Source: Paenibacillus sp. sptzw28 (GTDB lineage: Bacteria > Bacillota > Bacilli > Paenibacillales > Paenibacillaceae). From it: 64,000 nucleotides of DNA. The position numbers were made by a program, and so were the translations under genes. The notes under the pieces are model-generated. The model searched no databases. It worked only from the letters and a program-made list of their open reading frames with translations, and had not been told where the DNA came from. Location: NCBI RefSeq assembly GCF_019550795.1, contig NZ_CP080545.1, positions 5,056,001 through 5,120,000 on the forward strand, written 5' to 3'. Shown one piece after another: positions 35,156 through 44,226 of the stretch; the first letter of the stretch is position 1, and the number at the start of each line of letters is the position of its first letter.

Positions 35156-36052
35156 TCACAAAGTTGCCGTTTTTGCCCCGGTTGCAGACTGTACCTGCTC
35201 GTGTGCATGATAAGAGCTGCGAACAAGCGGACCGGATTCAACGTGGCTGAACCCTCGTTTCAGTCCTTCTTCTTTCAGCTTTGCAAATTCATCCGGGTGT
35301 ACATAGCGTTCAATCGGAAGATGGTTCGGCGTGGGCTGCAAGTATTGGCCAAGAGTCAATATATTGCAATCAACCGCACGCAAATCGTCCATCGCCTGCA
35401 AAATTTCGTCCCATTCCTCCCCGACACCAAGCATGATGCTCGATTTGGTCGGGATATTCGGCTTCATCGCCTTGGCTTGCTTCAACAGCTCCAGCGATCT
35501 TGCATACTTCGCTCTGGCGCGGACGCGGTCGGAAAGACGCTCGACTGTCTCGATATTATGATTGAGAATATCAGGACCTGCATCCATAACCGTTTGGAGT
35601 GCTTCCCGGCTGCCTTGAAAATCCGGTATCAGTACTTCTACGCTGCAAAGCGGAAGTTTCTTGCGTATCGCCTTTACAGTCTCGGCAAAAATCATCGCGC
35701 CGCCATCGGCCAAATCGTCGCGGGCTACAGAGGTTACAACGCAGTGGCGCAGACCCATCTGCTCAGCGGCTTCCGCAACGCGCTCCGGCTCCTGCAGATC
35801 AAGCTCAGTCGGCAGTCCCGTCTTAACAGCGCAAAAACGGCATGCACGCGTGCAAATGTCGCCGAGAATCATAAAAGTGGCAGTCCTGTTTGCCCAACAT
35901 TCATAAATATTGGGGCAGCGCGCTTCTTCGCATACCGTATGCAGCGTCTTGGAACGCATCATATCTTTAAGTTCGGCATAATTGCCGCCTGTAGTTAATT
36001 TTATCCGAAGCCAGTCCGGCTTACGCGCCGGCTCCTGCTGCTTTGTCTTCAT
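35156..36052 (-). CDS. lipA: Lipoyl synthase
   Basis: A 298-residue radical-SAM enzyme inserting two sulfurs into octanoyl groups. The auxiliary cluster motif is [12 protein letters not shown] and the radical-SAM motif [28 protein letters not shown] and the C-terminal RSSYHA with its serine ligand are present. The ATG at 36052 begins [15 protein letters not shown]; an upstream TTG or ATG would add about 25 unconserved residues. It is followed closely by yutD. Confidence 0.96.
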   Translation of the reverse strand: MKTKQQEPARKPDWLRIKLTTGGNYAELKDMMRSKTLHTVCEEARCPNIYECWANRTATFMILGDICTRACRFCAVKTGLPTELDLQEPERVAEAAEQMGLRHCVVTSVARDDLADGGAMIFAETVKAIRKKLPLCSVEVLIPDFQGSREALQTVMDAGPDILNHNIETVERLSDRVRARAKYARSLELLKQAKAMKPNIPTKSSIMLGVGEEWDEILQAMDDLRAVDCNILTLGQYLQPTPNHLPIERYVHPDEFAKLKEEGLKRGFSHVESGPLVRSSYHAHEQVQSATGAKTATL

Positions 36053-36180
36053 GAGGCATATACCTGCTTTCTGTATTCTCCTGCGTCTTATTATAGCACG
36101 TTTCGGATAAAAACCAATGATAAGCAAATGATAACATGTATCTGCGTAAGGAAATTACGTATCAAAAAGGAGGGGAAGCG

Positions 36181-37212
36181 ATGAGCCGTGTTTTGTTAAA
36201 TCGCGTCATGCTTCTCATTTGTGCAGCCGGATTGCTGCTGCCATTCGGCTGTTTAGCGGAAGCGTCGGCCAAACCGCCCGAAACAGAAAATCCTAAAGCA
36301 AACTTATTTGAAAAGCGGCAAGCGCTGTACAATCAAATGAGTGCGGCGACCGGGATCCCATGGTACCGGCTTGCCGCTGTCGATCAATATGAAAGAACCA
36401 TCACGAAAGCACGTCCGAAGACGAGAAAGCAGCTCGGAGAGTCGATAGGCGTTTTTGTAACCGAAACCGCTTGGGCAGGTGAGCTGAATCCGGATGTCCA
36501 AGATGAGATTCCCGCTTCAATCCGTTGGTTTAGCGGTCTTGGAATTGACGGGGACGGCGACGGACTCGCCCAACGCACGAATGATGCCGACCTTCTCTTT
36601 GCTGTAGCGAATCATCTCATGCATTTCGGCCCAGCGGAGGATGATTTCGCTATCGGCGTATGGCAGTATTATCATAATACAAGGGCTGTCCAACGAATCC
36701 GGCAGTTTTCCCGCTTATATGCCGCGTTCGGCCGGCTCGAGCTGTTCGATCATGCTTTCCCTGTTCCGGTGAAGAGTAATTATTCGTACCGCAGCACATG
36801 GGGGAGCCGCAGAAGCTGGGGCGGTTACCGCATTCACGAAGGAACCGATATTTTTGCCGGTTACGGCGTGCCCGTGCGAAGCACCTGCTATGGAGTCGTG
36901 GAGATCAAAGGCTGGAATCCTTTTGGCGGCTGGAGGATCGGTATCCGCGATCTGAATAACATTTATCATTATTACGCCCATTTGTCTGGTTATGATAAAA
37001 CGATACAGGCCGGGTCCATCGTAACGCCGGGGCAAACGATCGGATGGGTAGGCAGCTCGGGCTACGGTAAACCCGGCACTCAAGGTAAATTTCCGCCGCA
37101 TTTGCATTATGGCGTTTACCGTGACATCGGTCTCCTTGAATGGTCGTTCGACCCCTATCCCCTGCTTCGTCAATGGGAGATTCAAGACCGCAGGAAGCTA
37201 AATAAACGGTAA
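36181..37212 (+). CDS. M23 metallopeptidase, secreted (LytH/YunA-like)
   Basis: A 343-residue protein with an N-terminal signal peptide (LLICAAGLLLPFGCLAEASA). A helical lysozyme-like region follows (IPWYRLAAVDQYERTI; GDGDGLAQRTNDADLLFAVANH) and a C-terminal LytM domain with HEGTDIF and HLHYGV zinc ligands. The position beside lipA and yunB equals Bacillus yunA (lytH), an endopeptidase acting on spore cortex peptides. SD AAGGAGGGG precedes the ATG at 36181. Confidence 0.85.
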   Translation: MSRVLLNRVMLLICAAGLLLPFGCLAEASAKPPETENPKANLFEKRQALYNQMSAATGIPWYRLAAVDQYERTITKARPKTRKQLGESIGVFVTETAWAGELNPDVQDEIPASIRWFSGLGIDGDGDGLAQRTNDADLLFAVANHLMHFGPAEDDFAIGVWQYYHNTRAVQRIRQFSRLYAAFGRLELFDHAFPVPVKSNYSYRSTWGSRRSWGGYRIHEGTDIFAGYGVPVRSTCYGVVEIKGWNPFGGWRIGIRDLNNIYHYYAHLSGYDKTIQAGSIVTPGQTIGWVGSSGYGKPGTQGKFPPHLHYGVYRDIGLLEWSFDPYPLLRQWEIQDRRKLNKR

Positions 37213-37216
37213 AAAT

Positions 37217-37248
37217 AAGGCGTCTGTCATCGCGGCAGAACGCCTTTT
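37217..37248 (+). terminator. Terminator of the M23 peptidase gene
   Basis: AAGGCGT pairs with ACGCCTT with an inner CTG/CAG pairing, then TTTT. Confidence 0.7.
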
Positions 37249-37275
37249 CCCACCGCTGATCGGTTACAGCTTGGA

Positions 37276-38118
37276 TTATTTGGCCGTATTTGTCCCCGTC
37301 CCATTGGAATCCTGATCACTTGCATGCTGGGAACCATCGACACCGCCGATATTCGTTCTTGTATTAGGAGTTGATATTCCGCTCTGGCCGTTCTGCATCG
37401 GGAGCGAGAGAGTGGGAGCTCCGGCAGCGGAATCCCCGACGGGATTCCCTTTATTATCGTAATAGTACATCGGGACGTCGCCGACCACGAGCAAGTATGA
37501 GATCGGAATTTCAGTCTCTACAAGCTCAGGCTGCGTATCAAACGGAATGATTATCGACACCTCGGCGACAATATGCATATATACTTCAACCAGAATCATA
37601 TTGATGCCCGCGTCCTGCTGCTTGGTCTCCAAATCGACTTTAACGGCCCCCGCCGGTTCGAACTTGAATGGTATCCGGGGGCCGAACGAGGCGATTATTG
37701 AACTGCCGAGCGCCTGACCGAGCGGAATTTTCTGCGGAAGATCACCTGTTTCATTAAGAATCGACTGTACTTTTTCAGCGGTTTCGGAAGTTATTTTCAT
37801 ATGCTCCGCATAATTCAACATAAACCCCGAAATTTTACCGCCCGCATTCGTTTTCCAATCAATGAGCTTCTGGGCGTCGGTTTGAACCGCCGCTTGTTCC
37901 GAAATCGCCTCATTGATCGCTTGCGTAGCCACCTGCTTCACGCGTATTTTGGCTAACGCCATAAGTGGTCCTTGCAAATTCCGCTCAACAAAAACAAATG
38001 ATTGAAAGAAGAATAAAAAAACGATCAGCAGCGCGAACAACCACAGTTTCCCGCGGCTGGCTTTCCCCGTTCGGCGTAAACGGCTGCTCCGCCAGCCTCT
38101 TCTTCCCCACTTTGGCAT
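37276..38118 (-). CDS. yunB: Sporulation protein YunB
   Basis: A 280-residue protein with one N-terminal helix (LWLFALLIVFLFFFQSFVFV). The YunB domain follows: KIRVKQVATQAINEAI, IPLGQALGSSIIASFGPRI, IPFKFEPAGAVKVDL and VSIIIPFDTQPELVETEIPI. A Ser/Gly/Asn-rich tail is extra. YunB is made in the mother cell in Bacillus and affects spore maturation. The ATG at 38118 has GGAAGGAGG upstream. It is convergent with the LytH-like gene. Confidence 0.93.
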   Translation of the reverse strand: MPKWGRRGWRSSRLRRTGKASRGKLWLFALLIVFLFFFQSFVFVERNLQGPLMALAKIRVKQVATQAINEAISEQAAVQTDAQKLIDWKTNAGGKISGFMLNYAEHMKITSETAEKVQSILNETGDLPQKIPLGQALGSSIIASFGPRIPFKFEPAGAVKVDLETKQQDAGINMILVEVYMHIVAEVSIIIPFDTQPELVETEIPISYLLVVGDVPMYYYDNKGNPVGDSAAGAPTLSLPMQNGQSGISTPNTRTNIGGVDGSQHASDQDSNGTGTNTAK

Positions 38119-38183
38119 GCGACCGCCTCCTTCCCGCACTTCGTCCGCATTCCCCTTCCAAGCTTATGCGCGGGCCGTCCAAA

Positions 38184-38213
38184 AAAGAAGAAACACCCCT
38201 CAAAGCGAGGTGT
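38184..38213 (-). terminator. Terminator of ribA
   Basis: On the minus strand ACACCTC pairs with GAGGGGTGT around GCTTT, then TTCTTCTTTTTT. Confidence 0.7.
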
Positions 38214-38270
38214 CTGAGGACGGTGAATGTCAGCACTGCGAGCAGGCCATGCTGCTTTTTACCTCAAGTT

Positions 38271-39041
38271 TTATGCAGACTCATTAGGCCGGTCCTTGCT
38301 TTGCCCCAAATGGCCGGAACGGATAATTTTAGTGCGAAGGTATTTCTCGTTAAAGGGTGACACATCTCCCCACAGCGGAATCCGGCCGGCGATATTCATC
38401 CCTGAAGCTTTCAAGGCCTCGAGCTTCTTGGGGTTATTCGTGATCACAGTCACGGGACGCCGGCGCAGGCTCTTCAGAATACCGATCGCATCATCGTAAT
38501 TGCGGACGTCATCCGAAAATCCGAGCTCCAAATTCGCCTCTACGGTATCATATCCTTTTTCCTGAAGAAGATAGGCCATTGCTTTGCTGAACAACCCGAT
38601 CCCTCTTCCCTCATGGTTCGCCAAATAGAATAACGCGCCCGATCCCTTTGCAGCGATCATTTTCATTGATTGCTCAAGCTGGAATCCGCAGTCGCAGCGT
38701 TTACTTCCGAATATGTCCCCTGTATGACAAATGCTGTGCATCCGAATGAGCGCTTCATCGGAATTGGCAAAGTCACCGTATACAAGGACGCTTGATTGCT
38801 GCTTTTCCGCCAAATCCAGGGAGGAAAGCTGCTCGACCAGGGAAGCTGTATCCGGCTTTTCTTTGTGGACGATAGCGGCCGCATCTGCAACCGGCATCCA
38901 GCAATACCATTGAAAGATGACCGTTTCACCGCCCAAACTGACTGGAAGCTTAATGGGTCCTGCCAGAATATTAGTACGGCCAAGATGAGTGACGGTTTGA
39001 ATTTTATCCTCTAAAATCGACAATATGTCCTGTTGAATCAT
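38271..39041 (-). CDS. ribA: GTP cyclohydrolase II, stand-alone
   Basis: A 256-residue first enzyme of riboflavin synthesis from GTP. The zinc cysteines are in CHTGDIFGSKRCDCGFQLE, with ANHEGRGIGLFSKAMAYLLQ (in part) and VITNNPKKLEAL. It is not fused to the RibB domain that Bacillus RibA carries. The first 60 residues (to VFQWYCWMPVADAA-like text) are unusual in sequence. It is divergent from an HxlR-type regulator with which it shares a 250-bp control region. No other rib gene is nearby. Confidence 0.9.
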   Translation of the reverse strand: MIQQDILSILEDKIQTVTHLGRTNILAGPIKLPVSLGGETVIFQWYCWMPVADAAAIVHKEKPDTASLVEQLSSLDLAEKQQSSVLVYGDFANSDEALIRMHSICHTGDIFGSKRCDCGFQLEQSMKMIAAKGSGALFYLANHEGRGIGLFSKAMAYLLQEKGYDTVEANLELGFSDDVRNYDDAIGILKSLRRRPVTVITNNPKKLEALKASGMNIAGRIPLWGDVSPFNEKYLRTKIIRSGHLGQSKDRPNESA

Positions 39042-39168
39042 TGCTGTTCCTCCTGGCTTAATTAAGTATGAATGTTCAGTTCGCTTTGTTTTCCGGGCTC
39101 CGTAAGGAGAAGGTCTTATGTGCTCATGACCAAGATTGCCTTCGTGGTATCACTAATATTATCTACGG

Positions 39169-39185
39169 TTACTTTATGTAAGTAA
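39169..39185. promoter_or_regulatory. Inverted repeat TTACTT-TATGT-AAGTAA, candidate HxlR operator
   Basis: A perfect 6-bp inverted repeat midway between the divergent ribA and hxlR-type genes. GTAAGTAAGTTTAC overlaps it. HxlR regulators usually control the divergent neighbour. Confidence 0.5.
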
Positions 39186-39291
39186 GTTTACAGCTTTTAA
39201 ATTACATATGTCAAGTTATTTACTATTCATTAAGAACTATATTATTTTAAGTGGGGATAAGGTATAGTATAATTATGGGGAGGTGATTCAA

Positions 39292-39606
39292 TTGGAACAG
39301 GCTGCATTGTGCCCGCGATTCGAGAAAGGCATGGAATTGCTGAGTAAACGTTGGGTAGGCTTGGTTGTGTTTCAGCTTCTTTCCGGTCCACAGCGGTTCT
39401 GCGCCATGGAATCGGCGCTTTCGGGTATTAGCGGAAGAATATTATCCGAACGGCTGAAAGAACTGGAGCAGGCTGGCATTGTGAACCGTGAGGTTTATCC
39501 TGAGACTCCCGTACGGATTGAATATTCGCTGACAGAGAAGGGGCGCGCTTTGCAGCCCATCTTTAATGAAATCGGGAATTGGTCCGATAAATGGGTTGAG
39601 CTGTAA
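39292..39606 (+). CDS. HxlR-family winged-helix regulator
   Basis: A 104-residue dimeric regulator. LLSKRWVGLVVFQLLSGPQRF, SGRILSERLKELEQAGIVNREVY (in part) and YSLTEKGRAL are the family core. CPRF near the N-terminus holds the conserved cysteine used for redox or electrophile sensing in some members. The start is TTG at 39292 with GGGGAGGTGA upstream; a GTG at 39283 lies within that SD. TATAAT at 39268-39273 is a likely -10. It may sense flavin or aldehyde stress and act on ribA (inference). Confidence 0.88.
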   Translation: MEQAALCPRFEKGMELLSKRWVGLVVFQLLSGPQRFCAMESALSGISGRILSERLKELEQAGIVNREVYPETPVRIEYSLTEKGRALQPIFNEIGNWSDKWVEL

Positions 39607-39630
39607 TCACTGCATTGCGCAGAACATACG

Positions 39631-39673
39631 ACAGCCGGACAAAGGGAGGAGGCTCCCTTGTCCGGCTGTTTTG
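39631..39673 (+). terminator. Terminator between the HxlR-type and SMP-30 genes
   Basis: ACAGCCGGACAAAGGGA pairs with TCCCTTGTCCGGCTGT (one bulge), then TTTTG. It probably serves both convergent genes. Confidence 0.85.
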
Positions 39674-39696
39674 TCGCTTCCCATATTATTCGCGGG

Positions 39697-40572
39697 TTAC
39701 CCGCCAAAAGCATAAGTAGGCATTCCCCTTACGCCGGTTTTTAAAACAAACACTCCTCCGGCGTTCGGTTCATTAGCCAGCACATCTTCTTCCAATCCGA
39801 TACGCGCAGAAGTAATGTAAAGCTCAGTCAACCGGTCTCCGCCAAAAACGCATGAAGTCGTGCGCTTTGCCGGAACATTCACCGTTTCAAGAAGCCGGCC
39901 CGTTCCCGGATCCAAGCGCTTGACGGCATAACCGTTCCAGACAGCCACCCAAAGCATTCCCTCTTCATCCGACGTCATACCGTCCGGGAATGCTTCGCCC
40001 TGGCCGACCTCCGCTGCGACTCGTGGATTGCTTAGCTCTGCGGTCGCCAGATTGAAATCATAAGACATTACTTTTAATGTAGGCGAATCAATATAATACA
40101 TAACCGAATTGTCGGGACTCCAGGTGATACCATTGGAAATGGTAACATTGGCAATTACTTTCTTTATCGTACAGTCGGTATCCAGATAATAAAGCGAGCC
40201 TGCCCCCGGCGCATAATCGTGTGCCATCGTCCCTGCCCAGAATCGTCCGGCCGCATCGCACTTTCCATCATTGAACCTGTTGTTCGGCTTATCCAATTCC
40301 ACAGCGCCCAGCAGAGTCATTTGCCACGTTTCGAAATCAAAAGCATAAAACCCGTGCTGCAGTGCCATTACCACCCCTCCTGAGCGTCTGGGTACGACTG
40401 CACCGATGTACTGCCCTACGTTAAAGGTCATATCTTGCTTCGTCAACGGATTGTAAACATGCAATTTAAACCTCGTAATATCGACCCAGTACAGCAGCTT
40501 CCGGCGTGCATCCCAGCTGGGCCCTTCTCCAAGTTCAGCCTTGGCTCCCATAACTAATCGCAGGGGGTGCAT
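39697..40572 (-). CDS. SMP-30/gluconolactonase/regucalcin-like hydrolase
   Basis: A 291-residue six-bladed beta-propeller lactonase. ELGEGPSWD (metal-binding Glu), NRFNDGKCDAAGRFWAGTM, ISNGITWSPDNSVMYYIDS and FPDGMTSDEEGMLWVAVWNG carry the conserved Asn/Asp ligands. It should hydrolyse a sugar lactone. The ATG at 40572 has AAAGGGAGG upstream. A longer reading frame exists upstream but is not conserved in character. Divergent from the triplicated-module gene. Confidence 0.92.
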   Translation of the reverse strand: MHPLRLVMGAKAELGEGPSWDARRKLLYWVDITRFKLHVYNPLTKQDMTFNVGQYIGAVVPRRSGGVVMALQHGFYAFDFETWQMTLLGAVELDKPNNRFNDGKCDAAGRFWAGTMAHDYAPGAGSLYYLDTDCTIKKVIANVTISNGITWSPDNSVMYYIDSPTLKVMSYDFNLATAELSNPRVAAEVGQGEAFPDGMTSDEEGMLWVAVWNGYAVKRLDPGTGRLLETVNVPAKRTTSCVFGGDRLTELYITSARIGLEEDVLANEPNAGGVFVLKTGVRGMPTYAFGG

Positions 40573-40738
40573 GGTCTCCCTCCCTTTAGCGCATTTTTGC
40601 TCAAAGAGATAAGTATGCGGAGCAGATGAAATAAATTCCTGTTCCCTCCGCCCGGGGTTAACCCGCAGCAGCAGTCTATATTTCGTCCCTTTCGGGAAGG
40701 CTAACAAAGGCTGACATTCATTACTGGGAGGCGTAGCT

Positions 40739-41701
40739 ATGCACGCGATTGAGCTCAAACCGAATTTAAAAACAGCAGGCGGTGAAGCCTGTGATATTAT
40801 GCTGGGAGGCCGTTATGCCGGATCGATGATGCTGGTTTACCGTGAAGGGGACCGGTTAGCGGGATCCATACAGCTCGAGAGGAAATCGCTCAAAGCGGAG
40901 GATAAAGACCGTATCATTGCGATGCTCGAGGAACACATTCTCTCCTTCGCCCATGCCGTCGCAGCGGAGAGCTACGATATACTAATTACAAACGCCGACT
41001 TTGATGAAATTATGACTGATACCGGCGATGAAGCGGATGCAAAAGCGAATGCAGAAGCAAATGAAGAAGAGGCCGGCGAAGCTGCGTTGGACTTTCAGCT
41101 CGTTGTTGCGGACAAGAAGCGCAATCGTCTTCGCTTTCATCTGTTTAATGAGGCGGGAGAGCTGGCTGCCGAAGCATTCCTCAGGACTTCAGATTCAGAT
41201 GTAATCGGACATATCAGCTGGGAATTCGAGCCGGCGGACGAGGAAATTGAACGGGTTACGGAAATGATCGTTTCCAAGTATAATGACGACCTGGTCGATA
41301 CGTTCGTCCTTGATCATCGATTCGAAGGTGAATTGCTGGAGACAGTGGAGTTGACACATGAAGACCTGCTGGACACTCCTGTCGAGAACATAGGTGCCAG
41401 TGGCGAGGACCGTTTTAGTGTCATTCTCGTCCGTGATGATGTGGATGCTCTGACCTATGAGATTTATGAAGAATCCGAAAGTTTGCCGATTGGTACAGCT
41501 ACAGTGGATATCCAGAGCCGTCGGCTTACAGGTTTTATCGATTTCCGGGATCGCTCGTTCGTGGACGACGCAGGTGTCATCTCATCCCTGCTCATGAGAG
41601 AGCTCGACAAGGAGAAAGATTACAACGGCTTGAATCTGTCACTCATGCACCGAAATGAGCTGGTCGACGAGTTAGTATTCGAGAACGATCCCGTTCACTG
41701 A
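40739..41701 (+). CDS. Protein with three divergent copies of one module, function unknown
   Basis: A 320-residue acidic cytoplasmic protein with no signal or helix for the membrane. Three similar modules of about 75-85 residues run near 25-95, 120-205 and 225-315. Each has a beta-rich start ending in a glycine turn (AGSMMLVYREGDRLAGSIQL; RFHLFNEAGELAAEAFL; LTYEIYEESESLPIGTATV), then a helix ending in a short Leu-rich strand. An Asp/Glu/Ala linker joins the first two. SD GGGAGG at 7 bases. I recognise no family. Confidence 0.8.
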   Translation: MHAIELKPNLKTAGGEACDIMLGGRYAGSMMLVYREGDRLAGSIQLERKSLKAEDKDRIIAMLEEHILSFAHAVAAESYDILITNADFDEIMTDTGDEADAKANAEANEEEAGEAALDFQLVVADKKRNRLRFHLFNEAGELAAEAFLRTSDSDVIGHISWEFEPADEEIERVTEMIVSKYNDDLVDTFVLDHRFEGELLETVELTHEDLLDTPVENIGASGEDRFSVILVRDDVDALTYEIYEESESLPIGTATVDIQSRRLTGFIDFRDRSFVDDAGVISSLLMRELDKEKDYNGLNLSLMHRNELVDELVFENDPVH

Positions 41702-41713
41702 AGGGATCGGACA

Positions 41714-41769
41714 AAAAAGCCCCGTTAAATGCTGCGATCCCGGCACCACAGCATTAACGGGCTTTTTTG
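41714..41769. terminator. Bidirectional terminator
   Basis: AAAAAAGCCCCGTTAAATGCTG pairs with CAGCATTAACGGGCTTTTTT with small bulges; A- and T-runs on both sides. Confidence 0.85.
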
Positions 41770-41789
41770 CTTGCCGATCAACCATACGC

Positions 41790-42125
41790 TCACGATACGG
41801 GATGGCTATCCCGATATTCCGTTTCGAACCGCTCTTTGACAGAATCGTTGCTGCCTTGAATGGAATGGCGGATCTCGTCTATTTCACGCATTAGATTACG
41901 AATCGCATCCAAATCGCCGTCATCGGCGCATCTGCTGACCTGATCCAAAAGTGAAAGCAGCAGAGCTTGATAGGCGGAGATAAAGCTGATATCTACATCG
42001 GATGTTTGACGATAATATCCATAGTAGCGCTTAAACCGCTCGATAAGCGTCTCTCCGGCAGCCGGATATGCAGCGCCTGATTGCCGGGTCATAGTGGGTC
42101 TCAAGCCTTCTTCCCAGTTCTCCAT
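41790..42125 (-). CDS. Hypothetical helical protein
   Basis: A 111-residue soluble protein, mostly alpha-helical in composition (LIERFKRYYGYYRQTSDV; SAYQALLLSLLDQVSRCADD; LDAIRNLMREIDEIRHSIQ). The ATG at 42125 has AGAAGG seven bases upstream; an ATG at 42158 is possible. It follows trmH by about 130 bases on the same strand. Family not recognised. Confidence 0.65.
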   Translation of the reverse strand: MENWEEGLRPTMTRQSGAAYPAAGETLIERFKRYYGYYRQTSDVDISFISAYQALLLSLLDQVSRCADDGDLDAIRNLMREIDEIRHSIQGSNDSVKERFETEYRDSHPVS

Positions 42126-42257
42126 ACCGAAACCTTCTCTCGTAATCAGATAACGCATACTCTCCGATTAAGATGTACGGTTGGAAGGAGAATTATTCCG
42201 GCAGCCCGGGCTAACATTGCAGGTAGGTCTGCTCGGGCCAACAGGACACGGGGGCCA

Positions 42258-43067
42258 TCAGGAATTATTGGCGTATTTGCGCTGCCGCAAAGCCTCATAA
42301 AGAAGAACTGTAGCCGCCATCGCCACATTGAGCGATTCCGACCTCCCATGTATCGGAATAATCACGTTCGCGTCAACCATCTCAAAAGACGAAGCGGATA
42401 ATCCCTCTGACTCGTTGCCAAGCAGCAGCCACGTCGGACCCCGCCAATCATAGCTGAAACAAGTTTCTGTTGCCTTCAGACTCGTTCCGGCAATTGTCAT
42501 CCCTTTGCTCTTTGCTTCCGGAAGCAGTTCGGCCAAATCTCCTTCAATAATCGGCAAATGAAACAGCGATCCCATCGTCGAACGGACCGTTTTCGGATTG
42601 TACAAGTCGGCGCATCCGCGGCCGAGAACAACCGCCGTCGCACCTGCCGCGTCGGCGCTGCGTATGATGGTACCGATATTGCCCGGGTCGCGCACTCCGT
42701 CCAGTACGACGGCGAGCGTATCCTGCCTGTACAAATCGCTCAAATCGCAGACGGGCTTAGCCACAACTCCAAATACAGGCGGCGGCGTATCGGTGCCGCT
42801 GCACTTGGCCATTACCGCAGTTGACGCCTCGATCAGCTTCAAGTCCGCTTCATGCAGCTGCCGTCGCAGTTCACCCGGAATACCCCGCTCCGCGTCATAA
42901 ACAACCTTCTCTACGGCTGCACCGGCAAGCAGCGCTTCCTGTACAAGATGGACGCCTTCTATAATAAACTTGCCGCTGCGATCGCGGTGCTTTTTCTCTT
43001 GCAGCGCCGCCATCGCTTTAACCGCCTCATTTTGTAATGAAGTAATGCTCGTTATCGGTTTACTCAC
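42258..43067 (-). CDS. TrmH/SpoU-family RNA 2'-O-methyltransferase (YsgA-like)
   Basis: A 269-residue SPOUT methyltransferase with an N-terminal substrate-binding domain (KFIIEGVHLVQEAL). The three SPOUT motifs are DPGNIGTIIRSADAAG, LLGNESEGLS and IPIHGRSESLNVAMAATVLLYE. GTG start. It lies next to divergent sspI, as ysgA does in Bacillus, and 8 bases downstream of ktrC. The target is probably rRNA. Confidence 0.9.
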   Translation of the reverse strand: MSKPITSITSLQNEAVKAMAALQEKKHRDRSGKFIIEGVHLVQEALLAGAAVEKVVYDAERGIPGELRRQLHEADLKLIEASTAVMAKCSGTDTPPPVFGVVAKPVCDLSDLYRQDTLAVVLDGVRDPGNIGTIIRSADAAGATAVVLGRGCADLYNPKTVRSTMGSLFHLPIIEGDLAELLPEAKSKGMTIAGTSLKATETCFSYDWRGPTWLLLGNESEGLSASSFEMVDANVIIPIHGRSESLNVAMAATVLLYEALRQRKYANNS

Positions 43068-43075
43068 TGTATTAT

Positions 43076-43741
43076 TCAGCCTTCCGCGTATACGATTTCG
43101 AAATTTTTCAAATCTTCGTTTTTGCCTACTATAACCAGAATGTCATTATCCTTGATGATATCTTCTGCATATGGAGAAATGTTCATATGATTGTCCGTTT
43201 TAATCGCCAGAACGTTACATTTATATTTAGCCCTAATGTCCAGCTGCTTTAAATTTTTTCCGATGGTTTGGAGGGGCGCTCTCATCTCGATGATACTATA
43301 ATCATCCGAGAGTTCAATGAAATCCAGAATATTGGGCGAAATTAGATGATGAGCAACCCGCAGCCCCATGTCCCTCTCCGGAAATATAACTTTGTCGGCG
43401 CCGATTTTGCTGAGCACCTTACCGTGGAGTTCGTTTTGCGCTTTAACGATGAGTCTCGGGACACCTAGATCCTTCAAAATCAATGTCGTCAAAATACTCG
43501 ACTGGATATCGGCCCCGATCGCTACGACAACTACATCAAAATTTCTTATGCCAAGTGCGCGCAAGGTATCCTCATCCGTCGTATCCGCCGAAACGGCGTG
43601 GGTTACGGAAGCGGAAATCTCTTGAATTTTTTGCTCGTTTGTATCGATAGCCAGCACTTCAAAACCGAGATTCGATAGTGCATTCGCTATACTCGATCCG
43701 AATCGTCCCATACCGATCACTGCAAATTGCTTCTTAGCCAA
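43076..43741 (-). CDS. ktrC: K+ uptake regulatory subunit KtrA/KtrC (RCK domain)
   Basis: A 221-residue cytoplasmic gating ring subunit. The RCK_N Rossmann motif is FAVIGMGRFGSSIANAL and D at the end of strand 2 (LAIDTNEQKI) binds nucleotide. The RCK_C domain follows (APLQTIGKNLKQLDIRAKY). The TTG at 43741 with AAGGGGTG upstream gives exactly the 221-residue KtrC length. The membrane subunit (KtrB/D) is not adjacent, as for orphan Bacillus ktrC. Confidence 0.9.
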   Translation of the reverse strand: MAKKQFAVIGMGRFGSSIANALSNLGFEVLAIDTNEQKIQEISASVTHAVSADTTDEDTLRALGIRNFDVVVVAIGADIQSSILTTLILKDLGVPRLIVKAQNELHGKVLSKIGADKVIFPERDMGLRVAHHLISPNILDFIELSDDYSIIEMRAPLQTIGKNLKQLDIRAKYKCNVLAIKTDNHMNISPYAEDIIKDNDILVIVGKNEDLKNFEIVYAEG

Positions 43742-43882
43742 CAACCGCACACCCCTTATTTTCAAGTGGACATACTTTGCTTATTATAACACAGCCTCCG
43801 AACATAACCGAACACAGTCGCCAGGATGAAAACAACTTTCCCGGGATATATTAAATACGAGAATGACTTTGGAGGGATCCGG

Positions 43883-44119
43883 TTGAACAATCTTGATTTG
43901 CGGCAGGCTATCGTTCAGCGAGTGCATGACAAAACCGGCGAAGAATTGACTGACGTTATCGAAAGCTCCATTGGCAACGACGAGAGGGCGCTTCCGGGGC
44001 TTGGCGTTTTATTCGAAATGATCTGGATGAACAGCCTTTCCGCCGATCAGAATCGGATGGTTGAGACATTATACAACCACCTGCATCGCACGGATGACGT
44101 ATCAACAACCCCTAACTAA
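43883..44119 (+). CDS. sspI: Small acid-soluble spore protein SspI
   Basis: A 78-residue minor SASP found in the spore core. LRQAIVQRV, IESSIGNDERALPGLGVLFE and MIWMNSL follow the SspI pattern. Start is TTG at 43883 with TTTGGAGGG well spaced; an ATG at 43826 would bury this SD. It is transcribed alone, and sits divergently beside the ktrC-trmH operon; in Bacillus sspI is also beside the trmH-type gene. SigG control is expected but I did not identify a clear promoter. Confidence 0.9.
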   Translation: MNNLDLRQAIVQRVHDKTGEELTDVIESSIGNDERALPGLGVLFEMIWMNSLSADQNRMVETLYNHLHRTDDVSTTPN

Positions 44120-44175
44120 CGCATATCGCCTGCAGCCAGCAAATATTAGAGACACTATACTATATTTGGGCCGGA

Positions 44176-44215
44176 AATAAAAACAGCTCGCCGCAGCGGC
44201 AAGCTGTTTTTATTA
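44176..44215. terminator. Bidirectional terminator
   Basis: ATAAAAACAGCTCGCCGC pairs with GCGGCAAGCTGTTTTTAT (one mismatch), with A- and T-runs, between convergent genes. Confidence 0.88.
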
Positions 44216-44226
44216 ATTAAAGGCGC

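Noticed and set aside
39268..39273. A full SigA promoter for the HxlR-type gene
   Set aside because: TATAAT is present, but the -35 position (TTTTAA at 39245-39250) is weak, so only the -10 is mentioned with the gene.
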